This document shows, one piece after another, positions 5,594 to 14,125 of a DNA stretch of 64,000 nucleotides (position 1 is its first letter; each line of letters opens with the position of its first letter). The notes beneath the pieces were generated by a model. It did no database searches and was not told the origin of the DNA. It was given only the letters and a program-made list of their open reading frames with translations. The stretch is taken from IMG/VR virus record IMGVR_UViG_3300032286_001304, positions 1 through 64,000 of that record; one strand, 5' to 3'. The DNA comes from a virus. Made by a program: the position numbers and the translations under genes.

Positions 5594-5595
5594 GA

Positions 5596-5751
5596 TTAAG
5601 CGCAAAGGTCTCGCATATCAATCTCCGAAGAAAAGTTTTTATTTTCGATTTTATTTTTTTTGCTCTTAATTATCTTAGTTGGAAGAGCTTTTACTTTTGA
5701 CCTTGGTTTGTAGATTTTATTTAATTTTTTCTTTAATTTGTGGGTTTTCAT
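5596..5751 (-). CDS. Small basic protein, 51 aa
   Basis: Starts MKTHKLKKKLNKIYKP at 5751 and stops at TAA 5596. About a third of the first 40 residues are Lys or Arg, which suggests nucleic-acid binding. It lies between the RNA region and the first run of small genes, separated from the next gene by 39 nt. No Shine-Dalgarno sequence, as in most genes here. Could be spurious, but the codon pattern is coherent. Confidence 0.45.
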   Translation of the reverse strand: MKTHKLKKKLNKIYKPRSKVKALPTKIIKSKKNKIENKNFSSEIDMRDLCA

Positions 5752-5790
5752 GAAATAAAGTTTGTATTTTATAATACAGATATTTTAATA

Positions 5791-5970
5791 TTAATCTTCT
5801 ATTGAAATTGTTTTTATTCCAAAATTACGATGAAATATAACAAATATATTTATTGGATCTTCAAATGCACCATGAATTTTTGTTTCAGATGGGAATTTAG
5901 ATAGAATATCTATCAACTCTTGAGTTGTCTTGATATTTAGATATTCCTCCGTTACTATCGGTATTTTCAT
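5791..5970 (-). CDS. Small hypothetical protein, 59 aa
   Basis: Start MKIPIVTEEYLNIKT at 5970. The segment TTQELIDILSKFP followed by short beta-like stretches is a pattern seen in many small phage proteins of unknown function. It overlaps the 3' part of the upstream gene by 74 nt in another frame, more than is usual here, so one of the two frames may be mis-ended. Confidence 0.5.
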   Translation of the reverse strand: MKIPIVTEEYLNIKTTQELIDILSKFPSETKIHGAFEDPINIFVIFHRNFGIKTISIED

Positions 5971-6097
5971 AATTATGAAATAATTTATTGTTTAGTTCAA
6001 TAGACGCATAATCACGCGCATCGCTTGTGGAAAATCCATTTTTCATGCAATCATTCCATATTTGCATAAATTTTATCTTATATATATAATCTATCAT
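5897..6097 (-). CDS. Small hypothetical protein, 66 aa
   Basis: Start MIDYIYKIKFMQIWND at 6097, 4 nt after the upstream stop. Residues 1-45 look like a helical protein (NGFSTSDARDYASIELNNKL); the last 25 residues are low in regular structure and overlap the next gene. A frameshift near 5970 that joins or shortens these frames is possible. Confidence 0.45.
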   Translation of the reverse strand: MIDYIYKIKFMQIWNDCMKNGFSTSDARDYASIELNNKLFHNYENTDSNGGISKYQDNSRVDRYSI

Positions 6098-6101
6098 TTT
6101 T

Positions 6102-6323
6102 TTATTTTTTATAATCAGCCCATAAATGCCATACTTGCCAATCGTTATCTTCTCTTACCTTCTCTACAAAAGGATATGCTTTTTCACCAAAAAAATCAAG
6201 TAATTTTTCTACTTTTTTTTCGATACTCCATGAATCCCAAGTTTTATTATCAATAGCAAGTAAAAATTGATGTCTAACATATCCTTCTTCTACTGGAAAG
6301 TTTGCTTCTGGTTTTTTAATCAT
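6102..6323 (-). CDS. Hypothetical protein, 73 aa
   Basis: Start at 6323 (MIKKPEANFPVEEGYVRH), because the 18 upstream codons would run through a terminator hairpin. Trp-rich C-terminus (NDWQVWHLWADYKK). Four nt separate it from the next gene. Unrecognised. Confidence 0.6.
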   Translation of the reverse strand: MIKKPEANFPVEEGYVRHQFLLAIDNKTWDSWSIEKKVEKLLDFFGEKAYPFVEKVREDNDWQVWHLWADYKK

Positions 6324-6328
6324 ATTCA

Positions 6329-6361
6329 AACAAGATAAATGCGGTTTTAAGGATGACCGCA
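6329..6361 (-). terminator. Possible rho-independent terminator
   Basis: On the minus strand TGCGGT...ACCGCA forms a 6-bp hairpin followed by TTTATCTTGTTT. It lies between the genes at 6388-6573 and 6102-6323. Confidence 0.5.
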
Positions 6362-6387
6362 AACCTTTTTTAACCAAAAATAACTAC

Positions 6388-6573
6388 TTATAGAGGAGTT
6401 ATTAAATTTTTGACGCTTTTTTTATCTTTTACGTCAATCTTTCGCTTATGAGCATCAAATAAATAACGCTTTGTTGCTTCTATAAAATCTTTTGTTTTAG
6501 ATTTATATTCAGCAGAACTACGAATCTTATTTATTCTTTCATCATTATTTAGCTTTTCTTTTTCTTTTTTCAT
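6388..6573 (-). CDS. Small charged protein, 61 aa
   Basis: Lys/Glu/Asp-rich helix former (MKKEKEKLNNDERINKIR...). It lies 4 nt from the upstream gene and is followed by a terminator-like hairpin. Unrecognised. Confidence 0.55.
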   Translation of the reverse strand: MKKEKEKLNNDERINKIRSSAEYKSKTKDFIEATKRYLFDAHKRKIDVKDKKSVKNLITPL

Positions 6574-6577
6574 TTTA

Positions 6578-6766
6578 TTATGAGTTATTTTCTTTTACAC
6601 TAAATCCATATTTAGCAAGAGATTCACGGTCTTTTTTATTTTTTGCTCCAATAAGTTTCCATGCACCATTTTCCGTATTAGAAGATGCAATTTTAATAGT
6701 GTCTTTGAAGACAAAATATTTATCAGAGCAATTAATGAGTGATGTAGTTGTTTTTGTGTTTTGCAT
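6578..6766 (-). CDS. Small hypothetical protein, 62 aa
   Basis: Begins MQNTKTTTSLINCSDKYFV. Its middle (IKIASSNTENGAWKLIGAKNK) could form a small beta sheet. It is tightly packed between the thioredoxin gene (5 nt) and the next small gene (4 nt), which supports an operon. Unrecognised. Confidence 0.55.
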   Translation of the reverse strand: MQNTKTTTSLINCSDKYFVFKDTIKIASSNTENGAWKLIGAKNKKDRESLAKYGFSVKENNS

Positions 6767-6771
6767 ATTTA

Positions 6772-7032
6772 TTATTTATTGTGTTTTTCTAACAGGGAAA
6801 TTATTTTATCTTTTGGAACAAAACCAGAAATTCTTTCTACTTCAGTGTCATCTTTAATAAAAATTAGAGTCGGAACAGACTTTATATTATATTGATTTAC
6901 TAAATTTTCATTTTTATCTACGTCTATTGATTGAATTTCAACTCCAGTTTCCTTAGAAACAGAAGCTAAAATTGATTTTATAGCCCTGCAAGGGGCGCAC
7001 CATGTTCCTTCAAATTTTAAAATTTTAATCAT
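6772..7032 (-). CDS. Thioredoxin
   Basis: The 86-aa protein has the redox motif WCAPC (residues 11-15), the cis-proline loop SVPTLIFI, and the usual thioredoxin order of beta strands and helices. ATG at 7032 is used; the codon two upstream is TTG. At this length it is a minimal thioredoxin, similar to phage glutaredoxin/thioredoxin electron donors. The likely partner is the phage ribonucleotide reductase NrdA, whose C-terminus keeps the CxxC shuttle (37.2-38.9 kb); that link is inference. Confidence 0.88.
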   Translation of the reverse strand: MIKILKFEGTWCAPCRAIKSILASVSKETGVEIQSIDVDKNENLVNQYNIKSVPTLIFIKDDTEVERISGFVPKDKIISLLEKHNK

Positions 7033-7063
7033 ATTCAAATATTTATATATAAAAATTTATTTA

Positions 7064-7684
7064 TTAAATTTCTTTTGTCATTGCTGTATCTTGAGCATTT
7101 TTCTTTGATGTTTCTGCGTGCCAAAGTTGTGGACTCATAACTTTATAATCTAATGGTAAATTAGGTTTAACCCATGAATCATCTTTCCATACTATTCTAT
7201 TATTAGGTTGCGCTGCGATTTGTCCAGAACCATCTGTTAATAATAAAACGTGATAACATTTATGTTCTGGTGGATAATTACTGTAACCATTATCTGTATG
7301 ATCTAAAGTAAACCAATACATTGCAGGAACCATACTTCCATCTCTTTTCCTAAACTCACACATCATTTCTCTTAAATATTCATAACGAGTTACTGAAAAA
7401 TCCCAACCGTGACAATCCCACATCTGTAACTCATTTAATTCATGAACAGGCGCATTATCACTAGGCAAAGAATGCCTCAACATATGAAGAGGAATTCTTG
7501 CCCATTGTGCGCCAGACTCGCACATAATAGAAAAATGAAGTGCTCTTGATGGAATTGATGTTACTCCAAAAATAACAGCTTTATCAAATTTTAATGCTTC
7601 GTTTTTATCAAGTCCACGCAATATAGAGCGGTCAACGTAACCATACAAATGATGAACTGAGGCATTATGACAATAATGATTCAT
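7064..7684 (-). CDS. Hypothetical phage protein, 206 aa
   Basis: Unrecognised. Rich in His, Trp and Cys (MNHYCHNASVHHLYG; LHMLRHSLP; WDCHGWDFS; LDHTDNGYSNYPPEHKCYH), so metal binding is possible, but no standard zinc-finger spacing is seen. It sits 7 nt downstream of the rIIB-like gene, suggesting co-expression with rIIA/rIIB. Confidence 0.65.
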   Translation of the reverse strand: MNHYCHNASVHHLYGYVDRSILRGLDKNEALKFDKAVIFGVTSIPSRALHFSIMCESGAQWARIPLHMLRHSLPSDNAPVHELNELQMWDCHGWDFSVTRYEYLREMMCEFRKRDGSMVPAMYWFTLDHTDNGYSNYPPEHKCYHVLLLTDGSGQIAAQPNNRIVWKDDSWVKPNLPLDYKVMSPQLWHAETSKKNAQDTAMTKEI

Positions 7685-7691
7685 GATTTAA

Positions 7692-8675
7692 TTATAAAAT
7701 TACCCAGCCATTTCCTTTATTTATGCGGAAATATTGACGAGTAACTTTTTGGTCTGGAGTAATTTTCTGAAATCCATTATCAATAACTTGCCCATTTCTA
7801 TAAGCTAAATATGCTGAATTTGCGCCTATAACTTTAGAACTCTTAATAGAAGTATTTTGGTTTGTCAATAAAACTTCATCTTTTTCATCTTCTTCATTAA
7901 CGTATTCATTAAAGATTTCCTCCGTTATCGCACTACTAGGAGCGTAATTAGAGGTAAATTTCTGACTATCATTACTCTTTTCCCCTAGCGTAGCAATGAC
8001 TTCATAACGGCAAACTCGCATCTTTGCATAATTAGCCTCAAAAGGAATAGAAACAACATCTCTTGGGTTAATTTTACAAAGAATAGTAATCCCTTTATTT
8101 CCAAAAGAACTTACGAAATCTTCAGAACCAACGTGCAAGCCGCGCCCACATCCGTTTTCTGGATTTGGGTCTAATAGAGCACGGTCTTCTTCTACAATCC
8201 TGCCAACGGAATTATCAAAAGAGCCAGTATGTAAATCCTTGAATTCATTGGAAACTTTTTTCTGAGCAATAAAATCTCCATCTTCACAAATTGGTAGTTT
8301 GTAAATATTTAAATAATTATAAAGTTGTTCGATTGACCTTTTCTCTGGATTTGTCATTAGTTTTTCCAAGAAACGAACAAGAGGTTCAAATGGAAAACCT
8401 TCTTTTGCAAACTCCAAAATACGGTCTGAAACACTATTATGAACAATCTTACCATCATAATAAATTTCATTTTGGAATACTTTGATTTTACCAGAACTAA
8501 ATAATGCGATTGCGCTTGGCAAAGATACTACTTGCTCTACAATATCCCATGCCTTATTTTTGATTGCCTCCTTTAATTTAATAAAACGAGAATCATTAGA
8601 AAGGATTGTATGAGGTTTGTTCTTGATTATTATAGTGATAAAATCAGAACTAATTAATGTAGCGGGCGTGTTCAT
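7692..8675 (-). CDS. rIIB-like protein
   Basis: A 327-aa protein directly downstream of an rIIA-like gene, as in T4-type phages. The conserved core is at residues 171-235: NGCGRGLHVGS, then GNKGITILCKINPRDVVSIPF and MRVCRYEVIA. The upstream half has CEDGDFIAQKKV, another rIIB-like landmark. T4 rIIB acts at the membrane with rIIA and is needed to grow on hosts carrying the lambda rex exclusion system; the exact biochemistry is unknown. 17 nt from rIIA, so probably one transcript. Confidence 0.8.
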   Translation of the reverse strand: MNTPATLISSDFITIIIKNKPHTILSNDSRFIKLKEAIKNKAWDIVEQVVSLPSAIALFSSGKIKVFQNEIYYDGKIVHNSVSDRILEFAKEGFPFEPLVRFLEKLMTNPEKRSIEQLYNYLNIYKLPICEDGDFIAQKKVSNEFKDLHTGSFDNSVGRIVEEDRALLDPNPENGCGRGLHVGSEDFVSSFGNKGITILCKINPRDVVSIPFEANYAKMRVCRYEVIATLGEKSNDSQKFTSNYAPSSAITEEIFNEYVNEEDEKDEVLLTNQNTSIKSSKVIGANSAYLAYRNGQVIDNGFQKITPDQKVTRQYFRINKGNGWVIL

Positions 8676-8692
8676 TTCTACTGTGTTTTTTT

Positions 8693-10873
8693 TTAGTTTT
8701 TAGTGCTAGATAATAGGTTAATGTAATCCTTAACTGGCTTTTCGTGCCAGCTATAATACGGAACATACTGCATTACAGGGTAGGAGTCAAGGAATTTCTC
8801 ACATAATTTCTCAATTTCTTTTTTATTTTCAAAAATAATTTTTTTGATATTATTATCTGGTTTAATATTGCTGTATAAATGGAAGTTATTTTTAGTTAAA
8901 TAACATTTTCGTGTGTCATCTGTAACTAAAAATTTAATTTTATTAATGATTTCACAATTATAATCTAGTTTGATTATGCTTCGGACTCTCTCTCCAGTAA
9001 TATAATCAAAGCCATATGAAAATGACAAAATAGCATCTATCTTTGCATCTTTAAATCTTTCATCATAAATCTTTGTTAGATGGTCTTTAATATTAATCCA
9101 GCCGTTTTTGATTAACTTCGGTATTGAACGCTCTGTAAAACAATAGATTACAGGATGTTCAGAGAATTCTGAATCTACTGCCTTTAACTCATTATGAATA
9201 AACTCAAGACTATAATCGAATGTTTGATATTCGATACCGTCACGTAATATATAATATCCAGCTTCAGATGAATCAAAATCTACATTAAAAAGTTCTGTTT
9301 CTAAATATTTATTTTTTAACGATAAAATCTTATCACCAACTTCATCTTCATCTAAAAAGTTTTCTGGATCAAAAACGTGTGCATTATATCCAATTAAGGA
9401 AGTAGCACCTGTTGAATTTTTTGAGTTTTTTGTTTTTGGCGGAAGTTCAATATCGTCAATGTTCTTGAAAAGATTAAAATCAATACCCTTTTCATTACAA
9501 AATTCGTTAAATTGCTCTAAATCATTTGGTTCAGTCAATTTTAAACATAAACATTCCTTATCTATCATGTTATTCTTTTCAAAATAAAAACGGAAAATTT
9601 TACGAATTTTGCCTACACCTTTTGTTTTTAGAGTATAGAATAATCTTTGTGGCGCATTTTTCTTTAATTGCTCATTAGCAATTGAGATAAAATCAACCAT
9701 ATCACCATTTGTAGATTGATTTAATCCAGCTTTTACGGTTAGTTTATATTGATTATTCCTGATTTGATATGCGAAGAAATGTGGGAAATTAATTTTGATA
9801 GCAACTGAATCAATTTCTTTGTTATTGAAATTAATCTTTACAGTATCCTTGATAATATCTTTGAAGATATTCAATTCTCCAGATTCATTAAAAATTTCAT
9901 GATAGAATACGCGAGCATCCCATTCAGTATTGATTGATTCAAGCCGCTTGTTAATACGTTCCTTGATTTCATTCTCAATTTCTTTAAGTTTTGTCTTAAT
10001 GAATGAGATTGTTTTAGGAGTATATTCTACTGTTTCGCGGGAAGGAGGAATATTTACTTGCCCAAGTTCAGCAAATAAATATACGCCTTTATTCAACATT
10101 TTTACTTGAAGTGAATTTGTATTAGAAACAAGATTAGGGTCAATTAAATATTGAATCCCTCCCATAATTATCTTGCTGCGGCGAGAACTATAATTACTAA
10201 ACTTTGGAAATCCCCATTTCCCTTCTGATTCAATATAATATTCCGTTTCGTCAAATTTAAAATCATTAGCTCCATGAACATTTGGCTTTACGTTCCAAAA
10301 TTGAGCAATATCATGAATTCTAGCAACAAAAATATGCGAATCAGCAATATTAACAGGAATGATAATCTCCATTCCACTTTCTTCTGTGGATTCTTCTCTT
10401 ACAAGCAATGCCATCTTTCCAACGCCATCCTCTGAAGAATAGGCATTGTAAATGTATTTTTCTCCTTTGTAATATGAAATTACTTGGAAAGAAGGAGTGT
10501 AAGCAAATCCACTCTTCGCGCCGATGCCAAAATACCCAACGGCATTCTTATCATCGCGCTTTAGGGACTTTGAATATGAAACATAAATCTCGAAAATATC
10601 TTCTTTAGACAAACCAGTTCCATAATCACGAACACGAAATTCTAGGTTTTCTAATGTAGGCGCATAAACATCAATTGGTCTGGAAGTATTTCCATTTAAT
10701 AAATGAGCATCGCGTCCATTGCACATATATTCACGGCAAACGGCTCCGATTTTATCGGTGTAAATTTGATTACGCAGAATATTAAAGATATTCTCGTTAA
10801 TTTCAAGTTTGAAAGAAGTTTCTTCAAACTGCTGACTACGTTCAATAGTTTTTTGTGTGGTTTCAACAATCAT
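8693..10873 (-). CDS. rIIA-like protein with GHKL ATPase domain
   Basis: A 726-aa protein whose N-terminus is a GHKL (Hsp90/gyrase/MutL-type) ATP-binding domain: N-box REYMCNGRDAH (47-57), G1 DYGTGLS (83-89) and G2 VGYFGIGAKSG (112-122). The length and the rIIB partner next door match T4 rIIA. The likely role is membrane-associated defence against phage-exclusion systems and lysis timing. A sigma70-like promoter (10894-10921) lies about 20 nt upstream, so rIIA heads an operon running to rIIB and beyond. Confidence 0.85.
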   Translation of the reverse strand: MIVETTQKTIERSQQFEETSFKLEINENIFNILRNQIYTDKIGAVCREYMCNGRDAHLLNGNTSRPIDVYAPTLENLEFRVRDYGTGLSKEDIFEIYVSYSKSLKRDDKNAVGYFGIGAKSGFAYTPSFQVISYYKGEKYIYNAYSSEDGVGKMALLVREESTEESGMEIIIPVNIADSHIFVARIHDIAQFWNVKPNVHGANDFKFDETEYYIESEGKWGFPKFSNYSSRRSKIIMGGIQYLIDPNLVSNTNSLQVKMLNKGVYLFAELGQVNIPPSRETVEYTPKTISFIKTKLKEIENEIKERINKRLESINTEWDARVFYHEIFNESGELNIFKDIIKDTVKINFNNKEIDSVAIKINFPHFFAYQIRNNQYKLTVKAGLNQSTNGDMVDFISIANEQLKKNAPQRLFYTLKTKGVGKIRKIFRFYFEKNNMIDKECLCLKLTEPNDLEQFNEFCNEKGIDFNLFKNIDDIELPPKTKNSKNSTGATSLIGYNAHVFDPENFLDEDEVGDKILSLKNKYLETELFNVDFDSSEAGYYILRDGIEYQTFDYSLEFIHNELKAVDSEFSEHPVIYCFTERSIPKLIKNGWINIKDHLTKIYDERFKDAKIDAILSFSYGFDYITGERVRSIIKLDYNCEIINKIKFLVTDDTRKCYLTKNNFHLYSNIKPDNNIKKIIFENKKEIEKLCEKFLDSYPVMQYVPYYSWHEKPVKDYINLLSSTKN

Positions 10874-10893
10874 GGTAGTTGTGTTACTCGTCT

Positions 10894-10921
10894 AACCTAG
10901 CATAGCTGCACCGAAAGTCAA
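10894..10921 (-). promoter_or_regulatory. Promoter of rIIA
   Basis: Minus strand TTGACT, 16 nt, TAGGTT; predicted start about 15 nt before the ATG at 10873. No Shine-Dalgarno in the leader. Confidence 0.6.
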
Positions 10922-10936
10922 GTGATTTTAAAAAAA

Positions 10937-11425
10937 TTATTCTGTTATTTTTTCTTGTTCTGGAGTGAAAATTGTTCCTAAAGAATATTCTTCTGCATAA
11001 TGTTGATTTACAGAATATGTAAAATCTTGATTTCCACATTTTTGTAGAAATAATTCTACTTTTTCTGCGGCCAACTCATTTAGTTTATCTTCATCCCATT
11101 CAACTTTAACTTCAACAACATCTCCTAGTTCATCTTTAACATGTGAACAAATGTAATTGATATTTTCATTTTTTGCTTTAACTATTTCACCACGAAAACA
11201 ATTAAGCAAAGCAGATTTTAACCTGCTCATTGGCGTTAAAACATAATAATGATTATCGCTTAATTCAAAATAATCTTTAGAAACGCCATATCCTAAGCAA
11301 AAGTTTAGCATTCTATCCAGAGCTTCTTTTGGCCCGCGAAAAAATAAATTATAATAATTATTTCCAGATAAAGTTAAATTAAATTCCAGTGGCTCTTCTA
11401 ACAGGGGTGTGTATGTTTCTGACAT
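10937..11425 (-). CDS. Hypothetical protein, 162 aa
   Basis: Unrecognised soluble acidic protein beginning MSETYTPLLEEPLEF. It has an alternating beta/alpha look, with DVVEVKVEWDEDKLNELAAEKVELF near residue 115. It ends 16 nt before the rIIA promoter -35, so its transcript probably runs into the rII operon or stops there. Confidence 0.65.
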   Translation of the reverse strand: MSETYTPLLEEPLEFNLTLSGNNYYNLFFRGPKEALDRMLNFCLGYGVSKDYFELSDNHYYVLTPMSRLKSALLNCFRGEIVKAKNENINYICSHVKDELGDVVEVKVEWDEDKLNELAAEKVELFLQKCGNQDFTYSVNQHYAEEYSLGTIFTPEQEKITE

Positions 11426-11448
11426 GTGGTTTTTTAATTTTTGTTGTT

Positions 11449-11667
11449 TTATTGTTTGTTAATAAAATTGTTTATTTTATCGTTTAAATTTTTAGTCTCC
11501 TCTTGACTAGGAGAGTGTTTCAGATGGAAGTCGTTCATGCAAGCAAATTCTTCTCCTTTATAGAAAATATTTATGTCAATTCGCCCATTTGAGGGGTCTT
11601 GCAATAAAGTTCCTTGAAATAATTCTTCGCGAAAATTAAAACCAAAACTTCTATTTAGTGTTTTCAC
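11449..11667 (-). CDS. Small hypothetical protein, 72 aa
   Basis: Begins MKTLNRSFGFNFREELF; short beta-rich N-terminal half and a polar helical end (EETKNLNDKINNFINKQ). 15 nt gap to the upstream gene, 23 nt to the next. Unrecognised. Confidence 0.6.
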   Translation of the reverse strand: MKTLNRSFGFNFREELFQGTLLQDPSNGRIDINIFYKGEEFACMNDFHLKHSPSQEETKNLNDKINNFINKQ

Positions 11668-11682
11668 TATTTATTTATTTTT

Positions 11683-12063
11683 TTACAATAAACCTTGTCT
11701 TTTGAGTTCTAATACTGCTTTTGCAGTTGCCAATTTAATTCCAACACTTTTATTAAAATGGTCTGAGCTATGGCAACGAGCTTCTGAAATAACATTTACT
11801 TTAGACTTTGTAATTTTAACAGTTGTATATCCGCCGCAAGCACAAACTTCTTTCTGAAGATTTAAACGACGGATTTCATAAACAGGCATGGATACTGGAA
11901 TAAGTAATGATTGACCATTAATTTTGAAATGAGTTTTTACATTTCTAAATTGATTAGTAATAATTGAAAATCCACGTTTTTTCAAAGCATTCGTATCAAT
12001 AGTTTCTCCATTGATAATTGGCCAATCTATATCATTTGCATTTAACTGTGTGTTTTTATTCAT
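11683..12063 (-). CDS. Hypothetical protein, 126 aa, with CxC and Cys/His pairs
   Basis: Unrecognised. Contains CACGG (about residue 75) and RCHSSDH (about residue 97), which could form one zinc site. It ends in a helix AKAVLELKRQGLL. A weak promoter-like TTGACT/TAGAGT pair lies around 12110-12140 upstream, so it may start a transcript. Confidence 0.6.
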   Translation of the reverse strand: MNKNTQLNANDIDWPIINGETIDTNALKKRGFSIITNQFRNVKTHFKINGQSLLIPVSMPVYEIRRLNLQKEVCACGGYTTVKITKSKVNVISEARCHSSDHFNKSVGIKLATAKAVLELKRQGLL

Positions 12064-12131
12064 ATTTTTTGTATTTTTATTTTACTGCTATTGATTTTTG
12101 CGTTTACACTCTATACTAAGATTTTTAAAAG

Positions 12132-12332
12132 TCAATGAATTTTTGAAAAAAAATTAATATTTAATTCAAAAAATTCTTTTTGATAATTTATTATAAATAA
12201 ATTTGAGTCAAAAATATCTTCTGCTAATGCTATACCATTTAAAATTTGACCCTCTTGGAAATAAAATTTTTTTACTTTTCCATTCCAAGAGGTATGCAAA
12301 ATTTTTACATCTTTTAAGATTTTTATTTTCAA
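12132..12332 (-). CDS. Small hypothetical protein, 66 aa
   Basis: Begins MKIKILKDVKILHTSWNG; looks like a small beta-barrel-type protein (KVKKFYFQEGQILNGIALAEDIF). Directly abuts the upstream gene with no gap (start 12332, upstream stop 12333). Unrecognised. Confidence 0.6.
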   Translation of the reverse strand: MKIKILKDVKILHTSWNGKVKKFYFQEGQILNGIALAEDIFDSNLFIINYQKEFFELNINFFSKIH

Positions 12333-12605
12333 TTACTTATAATTAGTAATTAAAACTTCATTTCCTAGACCTTCTCCATAATCAGCAAATAATTCACCGC
12401 CGAAACGATTAATATTATTTAGAGCCTGTGCTAAAATTGGAGTCATTTTAGGAATTTTCTCCAATGAAGAATGATAACCTGTTTCGATTTGAATGCGTGT
12501 TCCATCTTCTTCTGTTACCCATTGACGAACAATCCACCTAAGCGGACGATGTTCACGAACAGATGAAATATTTTTGGGATTATATGTTTTATTTGTTTTT
12601 TCCAT
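12333..12605 (-). CDS. Hypothetical protein, 90 aa
   Basis: Begins MEKTNKTYNPKNISSV. Basic N-terminus, then RWIVRQWVTEEDGTRIQIETG, and an acidic/Gly-rich end. Two nt from the upstream gene and immediately adjacent to the downstream one. Unrecognised. Confidence 0.6.
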   Translation of the reverse strand: MEKTNKTYNPKNISSVREHRPLRWIVRQWVTEEDGTRIQIETGYHSSLEKIPKMTPILAQALNNINRFGGELFADYGEGLGNEVLITNYK

Positions 12606-12607
12606 AA

Positions 12608-12856
12608 TTAAAAGTTATTTTCTTGAATAATTGATTTATAGTTTTCTACTTCATTCTCACATGATTTATTAAACCAAATTGCTAAATTATGGTTTGATAT
12701 TTGTTTGTTTCCATAGAATGAGTAAACGAGTTTGCTTTTAGAAGATTTTTTATATATTGATAAATATTTTGCATAAATATTTTCTATATCATTTATTACA
12801 TTTTCTAATGAATTATAACCAGTTTTAATAGTTAATGTTTGATTTAATTCGTTCAT
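12608..12856 (-). CDS. Hypothetical protein, 82 aa
   Basis: Starts MNELNQTLTIKTGYNS with an ATGA overlap to the upstream coiled-coil gene. Tyr-rich middle (IYAKYLSIYKKSSKSKLVYSFYG). Unrecognised; probably co-translated with its neighbour. Confidence 0.6.
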   Translation of the reverse strand: MNELNQTLTIKTGYNSLENVINDIENIYAKYLSIYKKSSKSKLVYSFYGNKQISNHNLAIWFNKSCENEVENYKSIIQENNF

Positions 12857-13347
12857 TCTTTGATTGTTTTATATTTTATACCTTGGTATTCGATTATTAA
12901 CGGATTAGTTAGAATAATTTTCGCGTTATTCTTTCTTCCCTTTAACTTAGTATTTTCGCGTTCTAAGTCAAGTGTTTTTTCGTTCCATTTTTTTATATTT
13001 TCTTTATATATTTCTATTTGTTTTTCATTTGATTCGTTACGTTCAAACAATTCCTTGAATGTATCGCTTTTATTATCTCTTAGTCCAGCAAAATATTCTT
13101 CTATTACTTGATTTCTTTTCTCTAATTCTGAGATATGATTTTTTAGATCTTCGACTTCCGATTCCAGTTCTTTTATCGTTTTTTCATTTATCTTAATGTC
13201 TTCGTTCAAATCTTTTGCGATTGATTCCCACTTACCTCCGGTAAATGAAATATCATATCCATTAAAACATACTTCATTTACATCAACTTCTGTAAATTTA
13301 TTTGTGGATAAATTCGATATTTCTTCCAAGAAATGTTTAAGTAGCAT
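12853..13347 (-). CDS. Coiled-coil protein, 164 aa
   Basis: Residues about 50-140 are a long heptad-like coiled coil (KTIKELESEVEDLKNHI; LERENTKLKGRK), flanked by a globular N-terminal segment (VDVNEVCFNGYDISFTGGKW) and a short C-terminal beta piece. Coupled by ATGA to the next gene. Likely an oligomeric scaffold or adaptor; no family recognised. Confidence 0.65.
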   Translation of the reverse strand: MLLKHFLEEISNLSTNKFTEVDVNEVCFNGYDISFTGGKWESIAKDLNEDIKINEKTIKELESEVEDLKNHISELEKRNQVIEEYFAGLRDNKSDTFKELFERNESNEKQIEIYKENIKKWNEKTLDLERENTKLKGRKNNAKIILTNPLIIEYQGIKYKTIKE

Positions 13348-13357
13348 TTTATTAAAA

Positions 13358-13912
13358 TTAAGCCCAAAGTTTATCTCTGTTTATTACCAACCAAGTAAGC
13401 CATTTAGTATCAGTTTCGTTAATCAGTTTTTCTAAACGATCTACCTCGCCATATTCCTCTTCATAGGTCTTTTTGCTAGGAATATATTCATAGTTTCCGT
13501 TATCTAATTTTTTGAACAGTTTTCTTTCAGGTGTAATTTCTGGATATGCTGCCCACATTTGTTTATCTAATTGTGCTCTTTCTGTTTTTGCCCAGTTGTA
13601 ACATTCGATCATTTCTAAGCGAAATTTTTTACCATCTTCATCTATGTCCCAATCAATTATTGTCAATGCCTTTTCTTCTTCAATAAAATCTATGATGCAA
13701 TTAAATAGAACTTGTGGAATAATGCTTGTTTTATCCATCCAGCTATTTTTGATATTTTTCATTAACCATTTTTGGCGCGGAAATAAAAAATCATGAATTT
13801 TATAATAATTATGTTTGATATTAAATTTCCAAAAAATACAGATTGGACTTTCATAACAAAGCCAATAATCAAGGTTATTTATAAGCGATTTTATTTTTTT
13901 AAAAATTTTCAT
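13358..13912 (-). CDS. Hypothetical protein, 184 aa
   Basis: Basic, aromatic N-terminal 60 residues, then a helical acidic domain (DEDGKKFRLEMIECYNWAKTERAQLDKQMW) and a C-terminal DRLEKLINETDTKWL helix. Proteins with this Trp/Glu-rich arrangement are common in large phages but have no assigned function. 10 nt upstream of the coiled-coil gene. Confidence 0.6.
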   Translation of the reverse strand: MKIFKKIKSLINNLDYWLCYESPICIFWKFNIKHNYYKIHDFLFPRQKWLMKNIKNSWMDKTSIIPQVLFNCIIDFIEEEKALTIIDWDIDEDGKKFRLEMIECYNWAKTERAQLDKQMWAAYPEITPERKLFKKLDNGNYEYIPSKKTYEEEYGEVDRLEKLINETDTKWLTWLVINRDKLWA

Positions 13913-13922
13913 AAAATTAATA

Positions 13923-14081
13923 TTAAAATAATCTGAATAATAGAATAATAGATAATCCTATTGTTAATCCTGATAATGGATATACAATTAAAATATCATA
14001 TTTTAACGCATCTAAAGCTAAAGAAAGCCCAATAAATGTTGTTACTAACAAAAAATGTAGCCATAATGGAAAATATTTCAT
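13923..14081 (-). CDS. Small two-span membrane protein, 52 aa
   Basis: Start MKYFPLWLHFLLVTTF at 14081. Two hydrophobic segments (about residues 4-24 and 32-50) are separated by LDALKYD, predicting a hairpin membrane protein. It lies in an otherwise empty 213-nt gap and ends 11 nt before the next gene. Could be a holin-like or accessory membrane peptide; no family recognised. Confidence 0.55.
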   Translation of the reverse strand: MKYFPLWLHFLLVTTFIGLSLALDALKYDILIVYPLSGLTIGLSIILLFRLF

Positions 14082-14125
14082 GATTTTATTGATTATTATC
14101 TTATCTTATATTATTTTATATTATA

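Noticed and set aside
3817-5595. Bacteroidota-type promoters (TAnnTTTG)
   Set aside because: Absence of Shine-Dalgarno sites suggested this, but the best promoters match TTGAC/TATAGT and convincing TAnnTTTG boxes with a spaced TTG were not found.
13923-14081. Holin
   Set aside because: Two spans and small size fit many membrane peptides; no lysis genes are nearby, so it is left as a small membrane protein.
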